Shown here piece by piece: positions 57,732-64,000 of a DNA stretch of 64,000 nucleotides. This DNA is from Campylobacter geochelonis. GTDB taxonomy: Bacteria; Campylobacterota; Campylobacteria; Campylobacterales; Campylobacteraceae. The DNA lies in NCBI RefSeq assembly GCF_013201685.1, contig NZ_CP053844.1, forward strand, positions 1,240,001-1,304,000. Direction: 5' to 3'. Within the stretch, counting starts at the first letter, position 1, and every line of letters begins with the position of its first letter. The notes beneath the pieces were generated by a model. It searched no databases. It was not told the origin of the DNA and saw only the letters and a program-made list of their open reading frames with translations. Both the position numbers and the translations under genes were made by a program.

Positions 57732-58060
57732 AATGAATTCCTTTTTTGTTTAAGTTTTTCTTCTTTATCTTTTTTTCTTTTCTGTTTTGCCATGACTTCA
57801 TCTGTATTTAAAATATAAATTAGAACAAATGAAAAAACAAACAACATAACACTTATAAACAACCATTTTTTATGTGACGACTTCTCTTTGTCATCAAATT
57901 TAACTATCATTTTCTTGTCGTCTGTTTCCATCTGATATATATAGATTTTTCCTATTGCTATCAAGTCTGGCGTGCTGTGAATCACAACATGCTTTTTTCT
58001 TATTGATGCTTCAAACATATCTATGTTGCAAACGCTAGATTTAAGCTCCACTCCCGTCAC
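57719..58060 (-). CDS. 113-aa membrane protein ORF (copy A), possible part of a split gene
   Basis: GTG start at 58060. A soluble N-terminal part (SSVCNIDMFEASIRKKHVVI, then IGKIYIYQMETDDKK) leads to one membrane helix (residues about 70-88) and a strongly basic tail (KQKRKKDKEEKLKQKRN). The N-terminal part reads as the continuation, in another frame, of the 58-aa ORF upstream, so the start codon may be artificial. Identical copy at 61132. Confidence 0.5.
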   Translation of the reverse strand: MTGVELKSSVCNIDMFEASIRKKHVVIHSTPDLIAIGKIYIYQMETDDKKMIVKFDDKEKSSHKKWLFISVMLFVFSFVLIYILNTDEVMAKQKRKKDKEEKLKQKRNSLWQK

Positions 58061-58217
58061 CCATCTCTAAAGTCAAATCACAGTAATTGTGTTGTTTAAA
58101 TTTTATATATTCTTTATAATAAACCAACCTACCAGCTACGACATCTGCTTCAGCTAAAATATCTGGTGTCCCTATAAACCTAAAAAACACAGTAAATATC
58201 AACGCGATATCAAACAT
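58041..58217 (-). CDS. 58-aa ORF (copy A) bridging its two neighbours
   Basis: Begins MFDIALIFTVFFRFIG, a hydrophobic helix, then TPDILAEADVVAGRLVYYKE and a strand-rich segment ending CDLTLEMGDGSGA. It overlaps the 67-aa ORF by 19 bases and the 113-aa ORF by 20. In content it fits between them as the middle of one membrane protein. No ribosome site of its own was seen. Confidence 0.4.
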   Translation of the reverse strand: MFDIALIFTVFFRFIGTPDILAEADVVAGRLVYYKEYIKFKQHNYCDLTLEMGDGSGA

Positions 58218-58402
58218 ACAAAAAAGCTGTAAAATCCTATGCTAACACGAGGTGCTTCTCCAAGCCCTACAAATGTTCTTTTTAAAACATATATCAATTT
58301 GCTGCTTTCAAATGAAATATTTTTAGTGTATTTTTTTACTGTTTTTTTAGCAACAGCAAAAAACACAACAATTGGAATAAACATCAAAAAAAATTCTAAC
58401 AT
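58199..58402 (-). CDS. 67-aa membrane ORF (copy A)
   Basis: Starts at an ATG overlapping the stop of the 36-aa ORF (ATGTTAG). One hydrophobic helix at residues 3-18 (EFFLMFIPIVVFFAVAK), a basic loop, and a second hydrophobic run at the C-terminus that is cut by a stop; the next ORF resumes with hydrophobic sequence. Identical copy at 61612. Confidence 0.45.
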   Translation of the reverse strand: MLEFFLMFIPIVVFFAVAKKTVKKYTKNISFESSKLIYVLKRTFVGLGEAPRVSIGFYSFFVCLISR

Positions 58403-58506
58403 AAAACCATCTTATAAAATTTTATGCACTTATCATACAAAAATAGCTTACACGAATGTCTATTTTCATCGCTTTTCTCTTGTTTCATATCTTGATTATC
58501 ACTCAT
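58396..58506 (-). CDS. 36-aa leader ORF (copy A)
   Basis: Starts at an ATG with AGGA six bases upstream, the best ribosome site in the leader, and encodes a polar peptide (MSDNQDMKQEKSDENRHSCK, then LFLYDKCIKFYKMVLC). It is the only one of the four short ORFs with its own translation signal, so it probably marks the true start of the module's first gene. Identical copy at 61809. Confidence 0.4.
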   Translation of the reverse strand: MSDNQDMKQEKSDENRHSCKLFLYDKCIKFYKMVLC

Positions 58507-58526
58507 TTATATTCCTAAATTTAGTA

Positions 58527-58532
58527 TTTATA
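58527..58532 (-). promoter_or_regulatory. Candidate module promoter (copy A)
   Basis: Minus-strand TATAAA, about 20 bases before the 36-aa ORF, in the short gap after the RTX538 stop. No clear -35. The same bases recur at 61940, so each module carries its own copy. Confidence 0.35.
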
Positions 58533-58548
58533 GTATGCAATAAAAACA

Positions 58549-60165
58549 TCATAATTTTACCCAAGCAGTTTTTAAAATATTATTAAAATATTTACTAAAA
58601 TTTATATCATTAAAACTATTTATTAATACACTCTTACCATCCTTTGCTATCTTTACTGCTAGTTTGTACTCTTTATCTCCTGCTTTTATAGTTATTAGCT
58701 TATCTACTGCTTCATAGTCTATGGTTTCTGTGGCACTCCCTTTTATGCTCTTAAGTCTAAAGGTTAAATCTTTTGAACTAACTTCATCTAGTGATATGAT
58801 AAATTCTATATATCCTTTAACTTCTTGTTGTGTTGGATTAGATACATTTACTACTATGTCATTGTCATTTAAGACAACTCCTAGAGTCGTATATGTTATA
58901 ACTCCAGATTGAGTGTTTTCTTCGAATTTAGAATTTACAGTTAGTGTTTTTCCATCTTTACCTTCATACTTAAAACCATCTTCTTTTCTTATATAGGTAT
59001 TTCCTTCTTTATCTTTATATCTGTTTGTGCTTCCTTTTTCTAGTTTAGCTCCTTTTAGTGTGATACCATTAAAATTTATCATACCTATACCATCACTATC
59101 TTCTATAATGTCTTTATCTCCTACGTAATAGGTATCAAAGCCACTAAATCCTCTAAGTTCATCAGCATAATTATCTTCTTTGCTGATAGAGCCAGATGAG
59201 TATAAAATATCATTACCAAAAACGCTACCTAGTATTTTATCTCCATCCTTACCAGCTATAATTACAACACCTTTATCTTTATTTTTTAGATAATATTCAT
59301 ATAAATGTCTAGCCGATGAACTAATTCTATTTATAACATCCGAACTATTTGTTCCATATATTATAACTTTTCCTTCATTATCAATAAATTTTGTAACACC
59401 AGAGTTCCAAAGTTCGTCTGATATATTTAAAATTGGCGTTAACATGTCTGCAGGGCTAATATAGCTATGCTCTTCATTATATCTTCTTTTATCGTTTTCA
59501 TAATCTGCAAAAGTATAAATTTTAGAATTAGTGTGTATATTTTGCAATTCACTAGAAGATGGATATTGTATTGATACTGTTTTACCTATTTTATAGGGAT
59601 CAATGTCATCTTTCAAATAAAGATTATTTCCAATATTTCCTACAAGACTTCCTGAATCAAAATCAAAGTTATCATAATAGGGAATCATGGTTAAATTTTC
59701 TATATGCTTTGTTCCATCTTTATTAACTATAAATTTAGCAAAAGAATTAACCGTAAAAGATTGAGAATTTAATATATAGAGCCTTCTAGCCCACTCTTCT
59801 TTATCACTACCTTTAAAAAACATATCTTTATAAGAGTGATTATATTCTCCTTTGTCATTACTAATTACAATATCGTTTCTTGCGTATATGCCAGGTTTCA
59901 AACTTGAATTATCAAAAAATTCTTTCACAACAGCAGTCTGGCTTGCATTTGCAAATCTACCATATGTATTCATAAATTTACTTATTTCATTGGGTAAAAT
60001 TTTTACTATTACACCATATTTTTCACCATTACCTTTTCTGTCTATAAATTCTTCGCTTATTACTCTGTCGTTGTTTGGTTTTGTTTTTTCACCATATAAA
60101 AATAAGTTTGTCATAATTTTAGGGTTCATCAATTCTTCTACAGTAAGTATTATTTCTTTTGCCAT
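58549..60165 (-). CDS. 538-aa RTX-like protein, apparently truncated at the C-terminus
   Basis: Start backed by AAGGAT. Residues 1-290 are a soluble domain I do not recognise (for example EWARRLYILNSQSFTVNSFA and NFDFDSGSLVGNIG). Residues about 300-375 have weak RTX-like loops (AGKDGDKILGSVFGNDILY, then GFSGFDTYYVGDKD). Residues about 440-515 are a Calx-beta domain that aligns in pattern with that of the giant protein up to KVAKDG/KIAKDG, then breaks off into an unrelated 28-residue tail. No canonical C-terminal RTX block remains, so export by T1SS is doubtful. Its last 70 codons recur at 61962-62173. Confidence 0.7.
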   Translation of the reverse strand: MAKEIILTVEELMNPKIMTNLFLYGEKTKPNNDRVISEEFIDRKGNGEKYGVIVKILPNEISKFMNTYGRFANASQTAVVKEFFDNSSLKPGIYARNDIVISNDKGEYNHSYKDMFFKGSDKEEWARRLYILNSQSFTVNSFAKFIVNKDGTKHIENLTMIPYYDNFDFDSGSLVGNIGNNLYLKDDIDPYKIGKTVSIQYPSSSELQNIHTNSKIYTFADYENDKRRYNEEHSYISPADMLTPILNISDELWNSGVTKFIDNEGKVIIYGTNSSDVINRISSSARHLYEYYLKNKDKGVVIIAGKDGDKILGSVFGNDILYSSGSISKEDNYADELRGFSGFDTYYVGDKDIIEDSDGIGMINFNGITLKGAKLEKGSTNRYKDKEGNTYIRKEDGFKYEGKDGKTLTVNSKFEENTQSGVITYTTLGVVLNDNDIVVNVSNPTQQEVKGYIEFIISLDEVSSKDLTFRLKSIKGSATETIDYEAVDKLITIKAGDKEYKLAVKIAKDGKSVLINSFNDINFSKYFNNILKTAWVKL

Positions 60166-60183
60166 TTTTTATCCTTTTTTATT

Positions 60184-60834
60184 TTATTTTTTATAATATT
60201 TTATATTATTATTGTAATAAAAAATTATATTATCAAATTCTTTTGTATTATAAATTTTATATTCTCTTTTTGCTTCTAGAATATCACTTTTGTTTATGCG
60301 AATATTTTTATACAAGCATTCATTAAATGCATTTATCCAAATGCGTCCTTTTTTATAGTTAAAACTATCAATATAATGTTCCATTTCAAGAGTGGATTTA
60401 TCTCTACAATTAATTGTAAATTTATCATCAATGTAATCAACTATATATAAATCATCATATATTTTTTTTGTTTCTTTATCAAATTTATATGTAATACTAA
60501 TTCTGCTAGGATTAAATATGTAATTAAAGCTATAGTTTATATTGGTACTACAATGAGAATTTGATATATTATTTTTGCAATAATTATAGAATTTCCTTTT
60601 TTCTTGCTCAAAAATAGTATTAAGCTTCTTAACCATCGCTTCAGCTTCGTCTTCACTTTTTCCTAAAGATAAAGCCCTATTTTTCACATTAGCCTTTAAA
60701 AAAGCAATCTCATAATCAATTAAAATTTCCTTAGCATAATCTAAGGTCTTATTCTGCATGATATAATTATATATCAACGGTATAGTATATAAAAAAATAA
60801 AGCTTATTATAATTTTAAAGATGATATCTTTCAT
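60184..60834 (-). CDS. 216-aa anchored protein preceding the truncated RTX gene
   Basis: An N-terminal hydrophobic helix (residues 4-24) is a signal anchor; the rest is lysine/tyrosine/asparagine-rich and probably periplasmic, with four cysteines that could pair (YNYCKNN, SHCSTN, INCRDK, NECLYK). It lies 18 bases before RTX538 and seven bases after the 100-aa gene. Not recognised. In position it corresponds to the 97-aa protein of the other module but is unrelated in sequence, as expected of payload-specific partners. Confidence 0.6.
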   Translation of the reverse strand: MKDIIFKIIISFIFLYTIPLIYNYIMQNKTLDYAKEILIDYEIAFLKANVKNRALSLGKSEDEAEAMVKKLNTIFEQEKRKFYNYCKNNISNSHCSTNINYSFNYIFNPSRISITYKFDKETKKIYDDLYIVDYIDDKFTINCRDKSTLEMEHYIDSFNYKKGRIWINAFNECLYKNIRINKSDILEAKREYKIYNTKEFDNIIFYYNNNIKYYKK

Positions 60835-60841
60835 TACAATC

Positions 60842-61144
60842 TCAATATTTAAATATCATTGCTAAATTTAAATATGTAGAAGAGCTTAAGCGTTTTTCTT
60901 TTGCTATTTCATTATAAGCTTTAAAGACATCTACCATCAAATTTGCTAAAAGAGCCATAGCTCCAAGTCTTTTAACCAAGTCTGTATTTTCTTCTAACAT
61001 TTCTTTAACTCCAGCTGCTAGGGCTAAAGCCCCTGCAGCTGCTTTTTTAAATTCATTATTTTGTAAATTTTTTATAACGTCCAAGCTCTCAATTGGTTTG
61101 CAAAGCTCTTTTAACAGCCCATCTAAATTGTCTACTTTTGCCAC
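60842..61144 (-). CDS. 100-aa protein with module-conserved N-terminus, variable body
   Basis: First 24 residues identical to the 169-aa protein at 57222; then its own alanine-rich helical body (KKAAAGALALAAGVKEML and LGAMALLANLMVDVFKAY), which may be mildly hydrophobic. It overlaps the 113-aa copy-B ORF by 13 bases. Function unknown; the chimeric relation to its counterpart is the main information. Confidence 0.6.
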   Translation of the reverse strand: MAKVDNLDGLLKELCKPIESLDVIKNLQNNEFKKAAAGALALAAGVKEMLEENTDLVKRLGAMALLANLMVDVFKAYNEIAKEKRLSSSTYLNLAMIFKY

Positions 61145-61473
61145 AATGAATTCCTTTTTTGTTTAAGTTTTTCTTCTTTATCTTTTTTTCTTTTCTGTTT
61201 TGCCATGACTTCATCTGTATTTAAAATATAAATTAGAACAAATGAAAAAACAAACAACATAACACTTATAAACAACCATTTTTTATGTGACGACTTCTCT
61301 TTGTCATCAAATTTAACTATCATTTTCTTGTCGTCTGTTTCCATCTGATATATATAGATTTTTCCTATTGCTATCAAGTCTGGCGTGCTGTGAATCACAA
61401 CATGCTTTTTTCTTATTGATGCTTCAAACATATCTATGTTGCAAACGCTAGATTTAAGCTCCACTCCCGTCAC
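61132..61473 (-). CDS. 113-aa membrane protein ORF (copy B)
   Basis: Identical in sequence to the ORF at 57719 (GTG start, soluble part, one helix, basic tail). Here it leads into the 100-aa gene instead of the 169-aa gene. The same frame breaks are present in both copies. Confidence 0.5.
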   Translation of the reverse strand: MTGVELKSSVCNIDMFEASIRKKHVVIHSTPDLIAIGKIYIYQMETDDKKMIVKFDDKEKSSHKKWLFISVMLFVFSFVLIYILNTDEVMAKQKRKKDKEEKLKQKRNSLWQK

Positions 61474-61630
61474 CCATCTCTAAAGTCAAATCACAGTAAT
61501 TGTGTTGTTTAAATTTTATATATTCTTTATAATAAACCAACCTACCAGCTACGACATCTGCTTCAGCTAAAATATCTGGTGTCCCTATAAACCTAAAAAA
61601 CACAGTAAATATCAACGCGATATCAAACAT
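61454..61630 (-). CDS. 58-aa ORF (copy B)
   Basis: Identical to 58041-58217. Overlaps the 67-aa and 113-aa ORFs in the same way. Confidence 0.4.
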   Translation of the reverse strand: MFDIALIFTVFFRFIGTPDILAEADVVAGRLVYYKEYIKFKQHNYCDLTLEMGDGSGA

Positions 61631-61815
61631 ACAAAAAAGCTGTAAAATCCTATGCTAACACGAGGTGCTTCTCCAAGCCCTACAAATGTTCTTTTTAAAA
61701 CATATATCAATTTGCTGCTTTCAAATGAAATATTTTTAGTGTATTTTTTTACTGTTTTTTTAGCAACAGCAAAAAACACAACAATTGGAATAAACATCAA
61801 AAAAAATTCTAACAT
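61612..61815 (-). CDS. 67-aa membrane ORF (copy B)
   Basis: Identical to 58199-58402: one N-terminal helix, a basic loop and a truncated second hydrophobic run. Confidence 0.45.
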   Translation of the reverse strand: MLEFFLMFIPIVVFFAVAKKTVKKYTKNISFESSKLIYVLKRTFVGLGEAPRVSIGFYSFFVCLISR

Positions 61816-61919
61816 AAAACCATCTTATAAAATTTTATGCACTTATCATACAAAAATAGCTTACACGAATGTCTATTTTCATCGCTTTTCTCTTGTTTCA
61901 TATCTTGATTATCACTCAT
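61809..61919 (-). CDS. 36-aa leader ORF (copy B)
   Basis: Identical to 58396-58506, with the same AGGA ribosome site. Confidence 0.4.
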   Translation of the reverse strand: MSDNQDMKQEKSDENRHSCKLFLYDKCIKFYKMVLC

Positions 61920-61939
61920 TTATATTCCTAAATTTAGTA

Positions 61940-61945
61940 TTTATA
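61940..61945 (-). promoter_or_regulatory. Candidate module promoter (copy B)
   Basis: Second copy of the TATAAA element at 58527, placed between the RTX fragment and the 36-aa ORF. Confidence 0.35.
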
Positions 61946-61961
61946 GTATGCAATAAAAACA

Positions 61962-62173
61962 TCATAATTTTACCCAAGCAGTTTTTAAAATATTATTAAA
62001 ATATTTACTAAAATTTATATCATTAAAACTATTTATTAATACACTCTTACCATCCTTTGCTATCTTTACTGCTAGTTTGTACTCTTTATCTCCTGCTTTT
62101 ATAGTTATTAGCTTATCTACTGCTTCATAGTCTATGGTTTCTGTGGCACTCCCTTTTATGCTCTTAAGTCTAA
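61962..62173 (-). pseudogene. 3' fragment of an RTX gene identical to the end of RTX538
   Basis: The last 70 codons (LRLKSIKGSATETIDYEAVD and on to NILKTAWVKL) match RTX538 exactly; upstream of 62173 the sequence switches to the region downstream of hlyD. A chance ATG at the junction opens a 71-residue frame. It has no ribosome site and is a remnant of recombination, not a gene. Confidence 0.8.
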
Positions 62174-62203
62174 GCATATTTTAAAAAGTAGGGCTGCTTC
62201 TTT

Positions 62204-63595
62204 CTATCTAACGCTTAATCCCTCATCAAGGTATCTGATAATAGGATAAATAAATAGTTCTATGACTCTTCTTTTACCTACTTTTATCTCACTGATTACG
62301 CTCATTCCAGGTTCTAGCTCTTTCTTTTCTCCATCTACTATTAAAAAGTTTGTTACTAAGCCAACTTTTATCTCATATACCTCACCTAACTTTTCATCTT
62401 TTATAGAGTCATTTGATATATGGATTAACTTACCTTCTAGTTTGCCATACTTTTGGAAGTTAAATGTATCGACTTTGATAGCCACATCTTGGTTTGGTTT
62501 TAAAAAGCCTATATCTTTGTTTAATACCGTTGCTTTTATGATTAGTTTTTGACTTGATGGGATTATAGAGATAAGCTCTTCTTGAGCGTTTATGGCTGAG
62601 CCTTGAGTGTGAATCAACAGTTTGCCTACGTATCCATCTACCGGAGAGCTTATGACTTGTTGTTTGGTTTGAAACTCTATCGCGTTTATATCTGCTTGGA
62701 GCGTATTTGCCTCTTTTTGTTTTATAAGCAGCTCATCTAGCCACTTAGACTTTGAAGTAGATATAAAGTTACTTAGCTCTTTACTTGTTTCATCTTTTTT
62801 ACTATTTAGCTCATCTAGTTTCGAGTAAGCTACCGATAGTTGCGATGAATACTCCGCTATGGCATTTTTTAGCTCATCATACTCTTTTAAGGCTATTATA
62901 TCTTTTACGCTATCTAATCTTTTAAGCCTTTTAGCACTGCTTTTTTTAAGCGTGTTTAGTCTTTTTATATCGGCTTTTGTTGCTAAGATATTGCTATCTA
63001 GTTGTTCTATCCTTAAATTTAGTTGATTAATGCCTTGTATGTAGCTATCTTTTTGATTTAAATACAAATTTAATTCATCTTGACTTAAGGCAGATATACT
63101 ATCTTGTTTATCCGTTTTATTGTTAATATTATCTAATTTTACGTTTAGAGTATGGGTTGTTTTATTCTTAGCAATATCGTTAAAAGTAGCACGATCTATA
63201 TCGCTTAGTGCTTTAAGTCTGGCTATAGAGTAGTTTAACGCTTTCAGCTCATCTTGCTTTGTGGTTAAATTTACCTTCGATACGCTTGGATCTATTAGGA
63301 TTAAAGCTTGATTTGCTTTTACTTTATCACCTTCTTTTACTAAGATATTTGATATGATTCCACTTTCTATCGGTTTTAAAATTTTTATCTCTCCATCAGG
63401 AACAACCTTGCCACTTGCACTAACTACAATATCAATCTTAGCAAACACAAGCCACAGTATAGATACTACTATAATAGCTACAACGGTATAGAGTATAAAA
63501 TTTGCTAGAGGATTAGCAGGAGAGGATTCTATCTCTACTAAAAGAGGTTTAAATTCGTGTGAGTCATCATCAATCTTTTTAAATATTTTTAACAT
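62204..63595 (-). CDS. HlyD-family T1SS membrane fusion protein (second copy)
   Basis: 463 residues, identical to the protein at 43227, with the same helix, lipoyl half-motif, long hairpin and HlyD signature. Downstream lies the RTX fragment rather than the plus-strand membrane gene. Two identical adaptor genes may raise dosage or serve as homology for recombination. Confidence 0.92.
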   Translation of the reverse strand: MLKIFKKIDDDSHEFKPLLVEIESSPANPLANFILYTVVAIIVVSILWLVFAKIDIVVSASGKVVPDGEIKILKPIESGIISNILVKEGDKVKANQALILIDPSVSKVNLTTKQDELKALNYSIARLKALSDIDRATFNDIAKNKTTHTLNVKLDNINNKTDKQDSISALSQDELNLYLNQKDSYIQGINQLNLRIEQLDSNILATKADIKRLNTLKKSSAKRLKRLDSVKDIIALKEYDELKNAIAEYSSQLSVAYSKLDELNSKKDETSKELSNFISTSKSKWLDELLIKQKEANTLQADINAIEFQTKQQVISSPVDGYVGKLLIHTQGSAINAQEELISIIPSSQKLIIKATVLNKDIGFLKPNQDVAIKVDTFNFQKYGKLEGKLIHISNDSIKDEKLGEVYEIKVGLVTNFLIVDGEKKELEPGMSVISEIKVGKRRVIELFIYPIIRYLDEGLSVR

Positions 63596-63876
63596 AAATA
63601 AGCTCTTTTATTTGATATGAAGTTAAAGTGAGCTTTGAATGAATTTACTAATATATAGTTAATAATATTATTTAAAATATCTAAAACAAAGCTAGTAAAT
63701 TCTTTTAAATTTAAAGTATATTGTTGAGTGTATTTATCTAACTTGATTAAATTTGTTAATTTACATTTATCTGTTTTATTTGGTTTTAGAAAACTAAATT
63801 TAATCACTTTTTCTAAATCCAAACAAAACATTTTAACAAATTTAACTATTTGATTTACAAAAAAACTAGTAATCAT
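63589..63876 (-). CDS. 95-aa ORF between hlyB and hlyD (second copy)
   Basis: Identical to 44612-44899; same placement directly after the hlyB stop and overlapping hlyD by seven bases. Identity of so recent a duplicate gives no evidence of selection for the protein. Confidence 0.35.
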   Translation of the reverse strand: MITSFFVNQIVKFVKMFCLDLEKVIKFSFLKPNKTDKCKLTNLIKLDKYTQQYTLNLKEFTSFVLDILNNIINYILVNSFKAHFNFISNKRAYLC

Positions 63877-64000
63877 TTAGAGCCCTTGTTGGCTATATAG
63901 GTGCTTATAATATCCATTTTTTATCATAAGTTCGTTGTGTGTTCCGCGCTCTACTATCTCGCCTTTATCAAGCACTATTATCTCATCGCAGTTTTTAACA
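63877..64000 (-). CDS. HlyB-family ABC transporter (second copy, only 3' end in window)
   Basis: The last 41 residues and stop are visible ([20 protein letters not shown], then [20 protein letters not shown]), identical to the end of the protein at 44900. The rest lies beyond the window. The H-loop and Walker motifs are therefore not seen here. Confidence 0.9.
   Translation of the reverse strand, partial: VKNCDEIIVLDKGEIVERGTHNELMIKNGYYKHLYSQQGL

Larger units (their letters stand above)
57660..58760. repeat. 1.1-kb direct repeat, copy A (module leader)
   Basis: It matches 61073-62173 at a constant offset of 3413 bases with no difference that I found. It contains the 3' end of an RTX gene, a promoter candidate, the 36-, 67-, 58- and 113-aa ORFs, and the first codons of the 169-aa/100-aa gene. 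Beyond 57660 the copies drift apart within about ten bases. Confidence 0.92.
61073..62173. repeat. 1.1-kb direct repeat, copy B (module leader)
   Basis: Second copy of 57660-58760, offset 3413. The right end at 62171-62173 is fused directly to sequence matching 43194 onward, with the three bases TAA shared by both parents. Confidence 0.92.
62171..64000. repeat. Long direct repeat, copy 2 (runs off the window)
   Basis: Second copy of 43194-45023, offset 18977. It continues past position 64000, so the true repeat is longer than 1.83 kb and may include a whole further hlyB and RTX gene. Confidence 0.92.

Noticed and set aside
58239-58586. 115-codon plus-strand ORF, repeated identically at 61652-61999
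   Set aside because: It lies opposite the leader ORFs and is repeated only because the DNA is repeated; no ribosome site or recognisable motif.
61962-62177. 71-aa gene
   Set aside because: The start codon is created by the recombination junction; the frame is only the tail of an RTX gene.
43194-64000. Insertion sequence or transposon as cause of the repeats
   Set aside because: No transposase gene, terminal inverted repeats or target-site duplication seen at the repeat borders; the junction shows 3-bp microhomology only.

Overview
The window is low-GC DNA from the epsilon-proteobacterial (Campylobacterota) lineage, most likely a Campylobacter other than C. jejuni. The evidence is gene content and gene order: a frdC-frdA operon of the Wolinella/Campylobacter type, a TPR gene-trpC-HIT cluster, a polyprenyl synthase-hemA-proS-fxsA-hemC-ubiD cluster, and an antiporter-hspR-cbpA/htrA-cprR-cprS block. 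From memory, each resembles a C. jejuni neighbourhood. The species is not assigned.

Layout. 1-6.1 kb (minus strand): fumarate reductase (frdA cut by the window edge, frdC), lgt, a TorD-like chaperone, dinB and a RibBA with a degenerate second domain. 6.3-10.8 kb (minus): HIT hydrolase, trpC, a TPR envelope protein, a cysteine-cluster protein, a TrmN6-like methyltransferase and a flavin oxidoreductase. 10.9-15.2 kb (plus): proA, two Cys-rich Sel1-repeat proteins and an NSS-family symporter. 15.3-18.9 kb: RNase P RNA, truD, an epsilon-type hypothetical gene and an SDR. 19.0-27.6 kb (minus): the ubiD-hemC-fxsA-proS-hemA-polyprenyl synthase cluster and a HAD phosphatase. 27.9-29.0 kb: two tRNAs, Glu(CUC) and Lys(CUU), in gene-poor AT-rich DNA. 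29.6-32.2 kb (plus): a sulfur operon metY-rrf2-cysK with a strong promoter. 33.0-39.5 kb: K+/H+ antiporter, hspR, cbpA, htrA, cprR and cprS, an envelope and heat-stress block.

From 39.5 kb to the end lies an accessory region almost wholly devoted to type I secretion (T1SS) and RTX proteins. Read in the direction of transcription (high to low coordinate) it holds: the 3' end of an HlyB transporter gene, a small ORF, HlyD, a fragment of an RTX gene, a set of small membrane-protein ORFs, a truncated 538-residue RTX protein, the same small ORFs again, a 3113-residue RTX protein, then HlyB, the small ORF and HlyD again. Several decayed RTX and membrane-protein fragments follow. No transposase, integrase, CRISPR array, TolC gene or HlyC-type acyltransferase was seen.

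The most unusual finding is the repeat structure. About 1.83 kb (43194-45023) recurs at 62171-64000 and runs off the window. About 1.1 kb (57660-58760) recurs at 61073-62173, and both copies appear nearly base-identical. The 1.1-kb repeat carries a promoter, four short overlapping ORFs and the first codons of a further gene. After about 24 shared residues the two copies diverge into unrelated payloads (100 aa + 216 aa + RTX538, versus 169 aa + 97 aa + RTX3113). This is the structure expected of a 3.4-kb exchangeable cassette flanked by direct repeats inside a larger tandem duplication. I infer a recombining, polymorphic T1SS/RTX locus in which the small proteins may be immunity or accessory factors. 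Their function is not shown by the sequence.
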